Shown in pieces: positions 43,859 through 52,165 of a stretch of 64,000 nucleotides of DNA. The notes under the pieces were generated by a model that was not told the origin of the DNA, did not search any database, and saw only the letters and a list, made by a program, of their open reading frames with translations. The number at the start of each line of letters is the position of its first letter. Position 1 is the stretch's first letter. The stretch is taken from the NCBI RefSeq assembly GCF_014287585.1, contig NZ_JACOOJ010000002.1, forward strand, positions 62,001 to 126,000, given 5' to 3'. The translations under genes were made by a program, and so were the position numbers. This DNA is from Parabacteroides hominis (lineage in GTDB: Bacteria; Bacteroidota; Bacteroidia; Bacteroidales; Tannerellaceae).

Positions 43859-45232
43859 TTATTTGTCTACAGGGATATCATATTTCTCAAGACGGCGGTA
43901 CAAGGCCGCCCGACTGATGCCGAGTGCCGTAGCGACATGCGAAAGATTACCGGCATGTGTCTTCAACGCCTGGAGAATCGTTTGCTTTTCCAGTTCGTCC
44001 AGAGTCAGGCCATCGAGCGACGGGACGGCCTCAACCTTTGCCGACAGTGTCGTATGGAGACACTGGCTCTCGAAGTCGGAGGCTTCCAAGACTGCCTTGC
44101 CCGATACCAGCATCGTTCGTTCTACCAAATTCTTCAATTCACGGATATTACCCGGATAAGGCAGCTTTTGCAGGAAGTTCAGGGCTTCAGATGAGAAGCG
44201 GACGGCAGGCAGGCCGTTCATCTCCGACTGTTTGTCTGCAAAATAGCGTGCCAGCAAAGGAATGTCGTCTTTACGTTCGCGAAGCGCGGGCAGGTGGACG
44301 GTTATCAAGTTGATGCGGTAAAACAAATCTTCCCGAAACGTACGCTCAGCCACCATTTCACGCAGATTGCAGTTTGTCGCGCTGACCACACGGATATCAA
44401 CTTTGCGGGGACGGCTGTCACCCAGTACCTCGAACGTCTGGTCTTGCAGGACACGTAGCAGTTTCACCTGGCAGGACAGTTCGAGATCACCGATCTCGTC
44501 GAGGAAGATCGTCCCTTTGTTCGCCATCTCGAAACGTCCGGTACGGTCGATATAGGCATCAGTAAATGCACCTTTCTTATGCCCGAACATCTCGCTTTCG
44601 AAAAGGCTTTGCGAAAGTCCGCCGAGGTTGACCTTCACAAATGGCTCCTTCGCACGCGGGCTGTTCGTATGGATCGCCTCGGCAATCAGCTCCTTCCCTG
44701 TTCCGCTCTCGCCGGTTATCAGGACGGAGGCGTTGGTCGGAGCGATCCGGGAAACCGTACCCAGCACCTCCATCAGCGGAGCGCTCTGGCCTATGATCTT
44801 GTCAAAATGAAATTTATTATCGGCATCCAGGCGGTTCAAAGGTGTTTCCTGCTCCTTCTTCTGTTCGCTCAGTTCGATCGCCGTACGGATGGATTTCAGC
44901 AGCACAAGATTGTTCCAGGGTTTGGTCACAAAATCGAAAGCGCCTGCCTGCATTCCCTGCACGGCAAGCGAAATAGATCCCCATGCCGTCATCAGGATCA
45001 CCGGAACGTCGGGCTGGAAGATCTTCACCTGCTTCAACAGTTGTATGCCTTCTTCACCGGTGGTGGTCAGCGTAAAGTTCATATCCATCAGGATAAGCTG
45101 CGGCGTCGTCCGGCGTACGACAGCCAACGCTTCTTCCGGTCCCGGAACAGCATCCGGCTCGAACCCGGCCCGTTTCAACAAGAAGGTTAGCGAAGAACGA
45201 ACGGCTGCATCATCGTCTATTATCAGGATCAT
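43859..45232 (-). CDS. NtrC-family sigma-54-dependent response regulator
   Basis: 457 residues. Receiver domain with IIDDD and phospho-Asp50 (LILMDMNF), followed by an insert (TLTTTGEEG) typical of Bacteroidetes NtrC homologues. AAA+ domain with Walker A GESGTGKE, contact loop GAFTDA (classical GAFTGA with Gly to Asp) and Walker B GTIFLDEIGD, then a Fis-type helix-turn-helix (LSHVATALGISRAALYRRL). Two identical upstream elements with sigma-54 sites, one before tolC (46795-46884) and one before the ABC ATPase gene (55921-56010), are its likely targets. It lies 53 bp after the tolC stop, so it is autoregulated. Confidence 0.93.
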   Translation of the reverse strand: MILIIDDDAAVRSSLTFLLKRAGFEPDAVPGPEEALAVVRRTTPQLILMDMNFTLTTTGEEGIQLLKQVKIFQPDVPVILMTAWGSISLAVQGMQAGAFDFVTKPWNNLVLLKSIRTAIELSEQKKEQETPLNRLDADNKFHFDKIIGQSAPLMEVLGTVSRIAPTNASVLITGESGTGKELIAEAIHTNSPRAKEPFVKVNLGGLSQSLFESEMFGHKKGAFTDAYIDRTGRFEMANKGTIFLDEIGDLELSCQVKLLRVLQDQTFEVLGDSRPRKVDIRVVSATNCNLREMVAERTFREDLFYRINLITVHLPALRERKDDIPLLARYFADKQSEMNGLPAVRFSSEALNFLQKLPYPGNIRELKNLVERTMLVSGKAVLEASDFESQCLHTTLSAKVEAVPSLDGLTLDELEKQTILQALKTHAGNLSHVATALGISRAALYRRLEKYDIPVDK

Positions 45233-45285
45233 AATCGAATTTTAAATTTTCATCATTGATTTGCAAATTTATGGAATTAAATCGA

Positions 45286-46767
45286 TCATCGCTTCACGAT
45301 CTTCTCAAATTCCACATCGAGAGTCCGGTCATTGATGAAATCATAGAGGGTGACGCTACGGATATTGTAATAATAATTCCAATAGTCGTACAACTCCTGG
45401 ATATGTTTCTGTTTGGCCTCATCCTTCGACTGTTGCGCGTCGTTCAGGTCCAGGATATTGATCTTCCCGATCATGAATGTCTCGATAGAAGTCCTGTAAC
45501 GCTTCTCGGCAATCACATCCGCTTCCTGTGCGATCTCCAACTGGGCGGCCTGGTTGTTAAAGTTTTCCACCAACAAGAAAATATCCTGGTTGAAACTGAT
45601 CTCCTCCTGACGGATCTTGGACAAAGTCACATCGCGGTTAGATTCGGCAACTTTCACTTTTCCCCGGCGCTTGCCCCAGTCGAGAATCGGGATCGTCATG
45701 CCGACTTCCACCACCTGGTTTCCTTTCAGCCGGTTATAGGCAGAATCAAATGTATGATCTTTTCCGGTATAACCGATCGTGGCGAAAAGGTTGATACTGC
45801 GGCGGTTTCCTTTAGCTGTCGCCACCTCATAGTCGGCTTCCAGCTGGCGACGGCGAATATTCTTGGCAAACGAATTGTTTTCCTGTGCTTTCTGCAACAC
45901 AACCTCATAGATCATCCGCAGAGAAGGCGCGGACTCCGGCAGGATCGGCTCGATCACTTCCTGTTCGCTCAAACCCAAAAAAGCACGGAGTTGGAACATA
46001 TTGGCATTGAGGCTGGATTGCGCCTCGGTCAGTTTCCCTTTCATCTGCAAGGCAGACAGCTTCAACTGCATCAGTTCGCTTTCGGAGATATGGCCGATCT
46101 TGCGCTTGGCAACAGCTATCTCGTACAGCTTATCTGCATTTTCGAGGTTCTGCCTGGCGATCTGCAAGTTCTCATTCGCCAGCAGCAGGTTGAAGAAATA
46201 GCCGATCGTGTTGATCGTCACACCTTCCACGCTCTCGATATAAGCGGCTTTCGCTTCCTGGTAGCGGACAGGCTCGATGCGCCTTTTCCACTTCAGGTTG
46301 TTCACACCGAAGATCGGCTGCGTGAGTGTCAACCCGATAGGCACACTCATATATTCGTTGAAAGCGCCCTTTCCCAACTGCCGGTTGAAATCGAGGGAAG
46401 AGTTCAACGAGATCTTACCACCGGTCAAGGCGATATTCTGATCGATCGAAATCTCTCCGTTCAGGCCGAGCGAGTTATTCTGGACAAAGGTGTACGAACC
46501 ATCGGACTGCTGGTATTTGGTATACTGTTTGCTGTAGGCTGGAAGCGTCCCCTTGAAGTTAATCTCCGGCAACTGGTCGGCGATATGCGTGCGGTATTCC
46601 CAGTAAGCAGTCTTCAGCTCATTCAAGGCAACCGCAGCATCCACCGACTGCATTTGCGCCAGGTTGATAGCTTCTTTGAGGGTCAGCCTGACGGTATCTT
46701 GTTCCTGTGCCTGCAATCCGGAGCCCGACAACAGGAGAGAAATGATGGCTATATAAATCTTTTTCAT
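45286..46767 (-). CDS. TolC-family outer-membrane efflux protein
   Basis: About 493 residues from the ATG at 46767 (MKKIYIAIISLLLSGSGLQAQ, signal peptide); the longest frame to 46836 runs back across the sigma-54 promoter and is not used. The mature protein has the two-repeat helical barrel of TolC: LTLKEAINLAQMQSVDAAVALNELK and, later, PILDWGKRRGKVKVAESNRDVTLSK. It would form the outer-membrane exit of an ABC exporter, and the MacB/FtsX-type permeases 1.5 kb away are the natural partners. It is first in an operon with the NtrC-type regulator and its kinase. No adaptor (HlyD) gene is in the window. Confidence 0.93.
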   Translation of the reverse strand: MKKIYIAIISLLLSGSGLQAQEQDTVRLTLKEAINLAQMQSVDAAVALNELKTAYWEYRTHIADQLPEINFKGTLPAYSKQYTKYQQSDGSYTFVQNNSLGLNGEISIDQNIALTGGKISLNSSLDFNRQLGKGAFNEYMSVPIGLTLTQPIFGVNNLKWKRRIEPVRYQEAKAAYIESVEGVTINTIGYFFNLLLANENLQIARQNLENADKLYEIAVAKRKIGHISESELMQLKLSALQMKGKLTEAQSSLNANMFQLRAFLGLSEQEVIEPILPESAPSLRMIYEVVLQKAQENNSFAKNIRRRQLEADYEVATAKGNRRSINLFATIGYTGKDHTFDSAYNRLKGNQVVEVGMTIPILDWGKRRGKVKVAESNRDVTLSKIRQEEISFNQDIFLLVENFNNQAAQLEIAQEADVIAEKRYRTSIETFMIGKINILDLNDAQQSKDEAKQKHIQELYDYWNYYYNIRSVTLYDFINDRTLDVEFEKIVKR

Positions 46768-46794
46768 CGTAATAAATGTTTTGCCTTTCCGTTG

Positions 46795-46809
46795 GCAAAA
46801 GCTATGCCA
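46795..46809 (-). promoter_or_regulatory. Sigma-54 promoter of tolC
   Basis: On the minus strand TGGCATAGCTTTTGC has GG and GC 10 bp apart, the invariant -24/-12 pair. The transcript would start near 46784, giving a leader of about 17 nt before the tolC ATG. Confidence 0.8.
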
Positions 46810-46853
46810 AAAAGATATATAACTGATTATCTGCAATATGTCTAAAACGATAG

Positions 46854-46884
46854 TGTCCGAAAATGAACAGTGTGTCCGTTTTTG
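46854..46884 (-). promoter_or_regulatory. Upstream activator site of tolC
   Basis: TGTCCGAAAATGAACA, then 3 bp, then TGTCCGTTTTTG (plus strand). An imperfect dyad plus a half-site, 44 bp from the -24/-12 element; the same 31-bp layout is found at 55980-56010. Confidence 0.78.
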
Positions 46885-46896
46885 AAGTATTATTCA

Positions 46897-46904
46897 TATC
46901 TTTG
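46897..46904 (+). promoter_or_regulatory. -7 box for dgkA
   Basis: TATCTTTG fits TAnnTTTG, 27 bp before the dgkA ATG, divergent from the tolC promoter. Confidence 0.45.
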
Positions 46905-46931
46905 TCCTGTTCTCTCAAAACAATAAATAAT

Positions 46932-47303
46932 ATGAAAAACAGCGGCTTCACTTTTCGTAAACGACTGGCCAGTTTCCGGTATGCTTTTAATGGCATCCGT
47001 TTATTGATACAAAAAGAGCACAATGCATGGATACATTGTTTTGCAGCTATTTGTGTGGTTATAGCCGGCTTTTCCTTCGGTTTATCCAAGACAGAATGGG
47101 TAACGGTCGTGATCGTAATCGGAGCCGTATTATCGGCCGAAGCGGTCAATTCATCCATTGAATCATTGGCCGATTTAGTCTCACCCGAATACAATGAAGC
47201 GATAAAAAAGACGAAAGACCTCGCAGCTGGCGCCGTTTTAATTATGGCAATAGCGGCAGCAATAGTCGGATTGATTATTTTTATTCCTAAACTGGAATTT
47301 TAA
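46932..47303 (+). CDS. dgkA: Diacylglycerol/undecaprenol kinase family protein
   Basis: About 123 residues from the ATG at 46932 (MKNSGFTFRKRLASF); the longer frame overlaps the tolC activator site. A small three-helix membrane kinase: EHNAWIH in the N-terminal helix, the catalytic block EAVNSSIESLADLV, then DLAAGAVLIMAIAAAIVG. Gram-positive-type members phosphorylate undecaprenol, E. coli DgkA diacylglycerol; this sequence is closer in length to both and cannot be split. With the PAP2 phosphatase nearby it suggests recycling of lipid carriers. Confidence 0.88.
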   Translation: MKNSGFTFRKRLASFRYAFNGIRLLIQKEHNAWIHCFAAICVVIAGFSFGLSKTEWVTVVIVIGAVLSAEAVNSSIESLADLVSPEYNEAIKKTKDLAAGAVLIMAIAAAIVGLIIFIPKLEF

Positions 47304-47336
47304 ATGACTATTTTAAAAGAATAATCTTTTATTTCA

Positions 47337-47366
47337 TTGTTTTACAATTCTCTTTGTTTATATTTG
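47337..47366 (+). promoter_or_regulatory. Promoter of the 69-aa gene
   Basis: TTG at 47337-47339, 19 bp, then TATATTTG (47359-47366). This is a full match to the Bacteroidetes housekeeping promoter. Confidence 0.65.
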
Positions 47367-47400
47367 TGCCATTATTAATTAAATATTAAAACAGGAGATT

Positions 47401-47610
47401 ATGGCACGTACAGTAAATTATCCGAAAAGAGCAGAGAAAATCAAAGAAATGATTGATGATTTAGTAAGGGAAATGGGGCATTCACCACGCAGATCCATAC
47501 AGAAAAGCAAAATTAAACTCATTGATATCGACTTTGAAAGCGCAGACCTTGTAACCTTAATGCAGGTACAAGCCCGTATCAGCCGCATCATTCTTGACAG
47601 AAGCAAATAA
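47401..47610 (+). CDS. Small conserved hypothetical protein (69 aa)
   Basis: A 69-residue, basic, probably helical protein (MARTVNYPKRAEKIKEMIDDLVREMGHSPRR...) with no signal peptide or membrane helix. Its charged N-terminal helix and the KIKLIDIDFESADLVTLMQVQARI block suggest a small nucleic-acid- or ribosome-associated factor, but I cannot name a family. Support comes from a full promoter, an AGGAGA ribosome-binding site 5 bp before the ATG, and the PAP2 gene 22 bp downstream. Expression is likely. Confidence 0.75.
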   Translation: MARTVNYPKRAEKIKEMIDDLVREMGHSPRRSIQKSKIKLIDIDFESADLVTLMQVQARISRIILDRSK

Positions 47611-47632
47611 CGCAAACAAGGCATATCTATAA

Positions 47633-48190
47633 ATGAAACGAATTCTTACCCTGATTTTCGTATTATTCGTTTGTTTATCGGGAAAAGCGCAAGAAGTTGA
47701 GATAAGCGGAAGCCGCAAGGCCGTCCGTACGTCAGGTGATGTGTTGGCATTCGTAACGCCTGTAGCGAGCCTGACCACCGTATTGGTGTTGCAGGACTGG
47801 CAAGGATTGAAGCAAGGCGCTTTGGCAGGAGTTTCTACTATAGGTATGACGTATGCTCTGAAATATCTGATCAAGAAAGAGCGTCCGGACGGTAGCGACA
47901 AACATTCGTTTCCGTCCATGCATACTTCGGTATCATTTACAGGAGCAGCGTTTATTCAACGGCGTTACGGTTGGAAATGGGGAATTCCGGCCTATGCAAT
48001 TGCCTCGTATGTAGGATGGAGCCGGACATATGCCAAGAAGCACGATTGGTGGGACGTAGTGGCGGGAGCCGCTCTCGGAGCCGGAAGCGCTTACATTTTT
48101 ACCCGTCCGTTTGCCGCGAAGCATAACCTGTCTATCAGCCCCGTTGCAAGCGATAAACATTTCGGCATATATGCTTCCATGACATTTTAA
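47633..48190 (+). CDS. PAP2-family lipid phosphatase
   Basis: 185 residues with a signal-like N-terminus. The three phosphatase motifs are present: KKERPDG, PSMHTS and SRTYAKKHDWWD. Members remove phosphate from lipid phosphates, such as undecaprenyl pyrophosphate, phosphatidic acid or lipid A, at the periplasmic face. It follows dgkA and the 69-aa gene on the plus strand. The pairing with a lipid kinase suggests a phospholipid or carrier cycle; the substrate is open. Confidence 0.9.
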   Translation: MKRILTLIFVLFVCLSGKAQEVEISGSRKAVRTSGDVLAFVTPVASLTTVLVLQDWQGLKQGALAGVSTIGMTYALKYLIKKERPDGSDKHSFPSMHTSVSFTGAAFIQRRYGWKWGIPAYAIASYVGWSRTYAKKHDWWDVVAGAALGAGSAYIFTRPFAAKHNLSISPVASDKHFGIYASMTF

Positions 48191-48197
48191 AAGAGTC

Positions 48198-48234
48198 AAG
48201 CCCGGCCCCGCAATCCCTGCGAAGTCGGGCTTTT
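48198..48234. terminator. Terminator between the PAP2 gene and the permease array
   Basis: AAGCCCG (48198-48204) pairs with CGGGCTT (48226-48232) around a 21-base loop, then TT. It lies between convergent genes and may serve both, though the minus-strand T run is weak. Confidence 0.7.
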
Positions 48235-48262
48235 AACAAAAAAACAAATAGTGTTATTGATT

Positions 48263-49552
48263 TTATTCATAATGTAGGGCATCTGCCGGGGCCAACTTCG
48301 CCGCCTTATCGGCCGGAAGCCAGATCGCAACAACAATAGCCACTGCCAGCAAAACCCAAGTTAATAAATTGGTCAGGATAAAACGCAGGACAAGACGGTC
48401 GGGAAGATACCCCAGATTATTCCTCCCCTGCCCCAGCGTATCGATCAAACCGAGATATACGAGTTGAGTCTCGATCAACATAGCAGGCAAAGTCACGACT
48501 GCCAACAGGCAAAGCCCTTCCAGCACCAGCATCTTCCGGATATTGGCACGTGTCGCTCCCATCGCCATGCGCAAGCCGACTTCATCACGCCGTACACGAA
48601 TGCGATACCAAAATGTTCCCATTACGCAAAGCATGATATTGACCAGAAAGAATAACATCATACCGGTATGTATCCGCACGTTACTTGTCTGCCCGAAACT
48701 GAAATCCGTATCAGCATTTATCTGCTTATAAGACTTGACTTCTCTCAGGTAGAAATTGCCGATACGCAGTTCACGGCTCATCGTCTCCTTAAACTCCTGT
48801 AAAAATCGCCTGTCCGACACAGTTTCCCGGTTACGGACAGCAATCTCCATCTCGGCTATGTTATCAGCCTTGATCCGTTCCGCACGATAGAATGCCAGTT
48901 GCGGACGTTCATAATCGAAACGTTTGATATCGCCGATCGAACCTTTTACTACAAAATTGGTCTCCGGACTGCTTGGGGATTCCAATACCTCTCCCAATAT
49001 GTTCCCGTCCGGAAAAAAGGTTTTGACAGCCAGATCCCCGATAACGATTGCTTTAGGGTCCGACCAGTCGAAATCTTCGACCGCCACGGGCTTGCCGTCC
49101 TGTGTCGTATAACGGAAAACCTTGAATAAATCGGTCTGCGGATCAAACAGGATAGCCTGTCCGTTTCCCTCACGTGTCGTATCCCGGCGGCTCCGGAACC
49201 AGTCGCCATAATAACCACCTCCACCAGGCGTGCTCCAACCGCTTAACACGGCCAGCGCCTCCACATCTTTATGATGGCGGATCCGGTCCAGCACGCGGAA
49301 ATAGTTATCCAGAAGAGCTGTCGAGTCGCTTTCGCCCGGTTGGTACTCCGGATGCTCTTCCGGGAGCAAAGCCACATCGACCTGCCAGGTATGGTTCAGA
49401 TCCCGGCAGGAAGCCAGGCTCTTGTTATATTCCAGGACAAAGAAATAATCCACAATGTACCAAAGCAGGCAAAAGACGAGCAAAAGTTCTATTCCGATCC
49501 ATAAGTTGCTCCGCTTACGGTTCCATATCTGTTTGAATATATGTATTAACAT
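48263..49552 (-). CDS. FtsX/MacB-type ABC permease, type B (pair 5)
   Basis: 429 residues with the MacB layout: one N-terminal membrane helix (about 20-40), a large periplasmic domain (40-300), and three C-terminal helices of the FtsX domain. The N-terminus HIFKQIWNRKRSNLWIGIELLLVF marks the 'B' subtype, and the tail ends PADALHYE like most B genes. The FtsX-domain block MAMGATRANIRKMLVLEGL is conserved across all ten. No ATPase domain of its own, so it needs a separate one (54846-55511 is the only candidate). Stop is 7 bp from the preceding A gene's start. Cargo unknown. Confidence 0.9.
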   Translation of the reverse strand: MLIHIFKQIWNRKRSNLWIGIELLLVFCLLWYIVDYFFVLEYNKSLASCRDLNHTWQVDVALLPEEHPEYQPGESDSTALLDNYFRVLDRIRHHKDVEALAVLSGWSTPGGGGYYGDWFRSRRDTTREGNGQAILFDPQTDLFKVFRYTTQDGKPVAVEDFDWSDPKAIVIGDLAVKTFFPDGNILGEVLESPSSPETNFVVKGSIGDIKRFDYERPQLAFYRAERIKADNIAEMEIAVRNRETVSDRRFLQEFKETMSRELRIGNFYLREVKSYKQINADTDFSFGQTSNVRIHTGMMLFFLVNIMLCVMGTFWYRIRVRRDEVGLRMAMGATRANIRKMLVLEGLCLLAVVTLPAMLIETQLVYLGLIDTLGQGRNNLGYLPDRLVLRFILTNLLTWVLLAVAIVVAIWLPADKAAKLAPADALHYE

Positions 49553-49559
49553 AAGACTT

Positions 49560-50861
49560 TTATTTTGCGTTCAACGAATCGATGATCTGACGATGTGAAG
49601 CCCTCCAGGCCGGAACCAGCGCAGAAAGCAGGTTCAGCACGAAACAGACGAGCAGCGCAATGCCGAACACCTGATAATTCATCAGCATGCCGGGGCTGAA
49701 AACAACATCCGCCCCTTCCGGCAAAGCATTGACAAAACTTGCCCCGATCTGCAAAATCCAGTCACGTGTGAGATAGATCAGCAGATATGAAAAAATCAGC
49801 CCGAACACTCCACCCAGTGCCGTAAACAAGAAGTTTTCAGAGATGATCTGCGTCATTAACGTGCCGACCGGAGCCCCGAAAGCCCTCCGCACGCCCATCT
49901 CAGACAAACGCCTTTCCATACGGGAATCGGTCATGCCGGAAAGACTGACAGACGGAACCAGTAAAAAAATGAGGATAATCAACCCGTATTGCAAGGACAG
50001 TAATACATAATCCGGTCTCTCATTGCTCCAATACCGGAAGCAGGACTGCCAATAATAATCCGGTTGTCCCAATGCCGTGAAAGTCTCTTCACCCAGCATT
50101 TTCCCATAACGCTCCGCTTTTTCTTCCGCCTCCTTTTTTAAGGCTTTCAAATCCGTACCCTTCGAAGCTAAGATATAAGCATGATAATCGCCCAACGCCT
50201 GTGTATCGTACCAACTGCCGTTCGGTTTGTACCCGTCGGCCACCGTATAAGGGAACCAGACCAAAGCATAAGTCTTTTCTGTAACCAGCGAAGCATCTTT
50301 TACCACACCGCAGACCCGATATTGCCGGAAATCGACCGATATGAACTTGCCCGCAGCATCGGTCGTACCGAACAAACGGCGCGCCAAGCTCTCGGCAATG
50401 ACCGCCGTCCGGATAGCAGACTGCTGATCGGCATCGGTAAACGGCTTGCCATTCAAAAAGCGGAACTCAAAAACCTTCCAGAAGACCGTATTCACATACT
50501 TGACCGTCACCGGCAATTGTACGGGATCTCCATCCGGCTGCACCATACATTCGCCATCATGCCTTGAAATCAACGCAACCGCCTCTACACCTTTCAGGGA
50601 ACCGAAGCAAGTGTTTATCATACTTTCGGAGAGGGAGCTACTGGATTGGGAACCATTTTTATGTTTGATCATCCCGCTCTTGGCGACCAACATCCTGTCG
50701 CGGTTCGTCTCCGGATAGATATTGGCAATCTTCATGTAGAAGACGATCGACAGAACCATCACCATCGACACAGATAACCCTGTCCCGACGACATAGATCA
50801 GACTGAAGAGACGTTCCTGCCGGATTAGGTTCCAGGCTTGTTTAAGATAGATTTTCAACAT
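49560..50861 (-). CDS. FtsX/MacB-type ABC permease, type A (pair 5)
   Basis: About 433 residues from the ATG at 50861 (MLKIYLKQAWNLIRQERLFSL); the longest frame to 50891 overlaps the upstream B gene. One N-terminal helix (LIYVVGTGLSVSMVMVLSIVFY), periplasmic MacB-like domain, then three helices with MGVRRAFGAPVGTLMTQII, the coupling region that meets the ATPase. 'A' proteins of the array start with K-Q-x(4-6)-L-x-x-x-R/N and end in a short charged tail (DSLNAK here). Confidence 0.9.
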   Translation of the reverse strand: MLKIYLKQAWNLIRQERLFSLIYVVGTGLSVSMVMVLSIVFYMKIANIYPETNRDRMLVAKSGMIKHKNGSQSSSSLSESMINTCFGSLKGVEAVALISRHDGECMVQPDGDPVQLPVTVKYVNTVFWKVFEFRFLNGKPFTDADQQSAIRTAVIAESLARRLFGTTDAAGKFISVDFRQYRVCGVVKDASLVTEKTYALVWFPYTVADGYKPNGSWYDTQALGDYHAYILASKGTDLKALKKEAEEKAERYGKMLGEETFTALGQPDYYWQSCFRYWSNERPDYVLLSLQYGLIILIFLLVPSVSLSGMTDSRMERRLSEMGVRRAFGAPVGTLMTQIISENFLFTALGGVFGLIFSYLLIYLTRDWILQIGASFVNALPEGADVVFSPGMLMNYQVFGIALLVCFVLNLLSALVPAWRASHRQIIDSLNAK

Positions 50862-50883
50862 ACCATTTGTTTTTAATTGACAA

Positions 50884-52152
50884 TTATTCATAATGCAACG
50901 CCTCCGCCGGCTCCAACCGCGACGCTTTGCGGGACGGATACCAGGTTGCCAGGAAGATGATGCCGGCCAGGATTCCCCAGGTCAACAGGCTGACAACTAA
51001 CAGACGTCCGAAGGTCACCTTCATCACCACCGTGCTGAGCATATCGGCATAAGCCATGTTCAGGCAAAGCAGCAAAGCCGGAATGCTGACAATCGTCAGG
51101 ATCAACAACCCTTCGCCAACGACCAGTTGCCGGATCGTGCGACGGGAAGAACCAACTGCCATACGCAGCCCCAACTCGCCCTTGCGGCGGTTCACACGAA
51201 ACCAAAACGTGCCGATCACCGCTAAGAAGACATTCACCAACAGGAAGGCATTCACTGCGATATTCAATCTCTGCCCGTTCACCTGCATCGTGTTATCGAG
51301 GAACTTCCCGCGGATATCCGGATAATACTGCACATCGGCCAGCCAGAAGTTGCCGGCAGCTAAACTCTGCTTCATCTCCGTCTTGAACGATGCCGCATAG
51401 TCGGACGAGCCCGTTACACCGGAGCGAAGGCGGAAAGCGATCTGCATCTGCCCCAATTCCCGCTCGTCTGCCTCGTATAGATCTTTTTCCGTCAGGAGCG
51501 TAAAAACAACCGGACGGGGTTGGTCGAAACCCTGCTTCTTGATCGGAACTGTTATGCCGTTGACACGGTAGGTCGTGCTATCCCCTTTATTATCCCAAGC
51601 CAAGCGCTTGCCCTGCAAATGCGCACCATCAACGAGCTTCTCCTCCAACGTCCGGCTGACGACCCATCCGTCTGCCAAGGCATCCGCCAACAGGTCGGGA
51701 GAACCTCCGTCAACGGCATGGATGTCGAATACCCGGAAATAATCCGGTGTGACCGTATAACGAAGGCTGTTGACTGCCGAGACCGTATCGTTCCAGCAAG
51801 TCCTGCTATTACTCGAATAATTAAAAGGCGCCGAATGCGGTCCGAAGAAAGCGACCGTCCCGACATCCGGATGCATCTTCAGACGCTCGATGATACGAAG
51901 ATAGTTTTTCCCGACCTCTTCGCTGCCTTCCTGATAATTCACATAGGAAGCGCTGGTGCGCGGACGGACCGCCAAGGTGACCTTGCAGACATTATCAACC
52001 GAGAAGCCTTCCGGCTGCAAGGCGGTAATACCCTGCATCAGGGTCGCATCGATCGACCACCAGAGCAAGATAAAGACGATCAGCAGTTCCATAAACACCC
52101 AGGCATTGCTTTTGCCCTGGGCCTTGATCAGTTTGAGTATATGTTTAAACAT
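50884..52152 (-). CDS. FtsX/MacB-type ABC permease, type B (pair 4)
   Basis: 422 residues, MFKHILKLIKAQGKSNAWVFMELLIVFILLWW at the start and PAEALHYE at the end. Same topology as the other B genes: a helix, a periplasmic domain of about 250 residues, three helices. The coupling block reads LGLRMAVGSSRRTIRQLVVGEG. It is separated from the type A gene by 13 bp. Paralogy to the gene at 48263 is visible over the full length, with the periplasmic part most divergent. Confidence 0.9.
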   Translation of the reverse strand: MFKHILKLIKAQGKSNAWVFMELLIVFILLWWSIDATLMQGITALQPEGFSVDNVCKVTLAVRPRTSASYVNYQEGSEEVGKNYLRIIERLKMHPDVGTVAFFGPHSAPFNYSSNSRTCWNDTVSAVNSLRYTVTPDYFRVFDIHAVDGGSPDLLADALADGWVVSRTLEEKLVDGAHLQGKRLAWDNKGDSTTYRVNGITVPIKKQGFDQPRPVVFTLLTEKDLYEADERELGQMQIAFRLRSGVTGSSDYAASFKTEMKQSLAAGNFWLADVQYYPDIRGKFLDNTMQVNGQRLNIAVNAFLLVNVFLAVIGTFWFRVNRRKGELGLRMAVGSSRRTIRQLVVGEGLLILTIVSIPALLLCLNMAYADMLSTVVMKVTFGRLLVVSLLTWGILAGIIFLATWYPSRKASRLEPAEALHYE

Positions 52153-52165
52153 GGCATTTCTCCGT

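Noticed and set aside
45256..46845. 529-codon plus-strand frame
   Set aside because: Exactly opposite tolC, crosses the sigma-54 promoter, no signal or domain.
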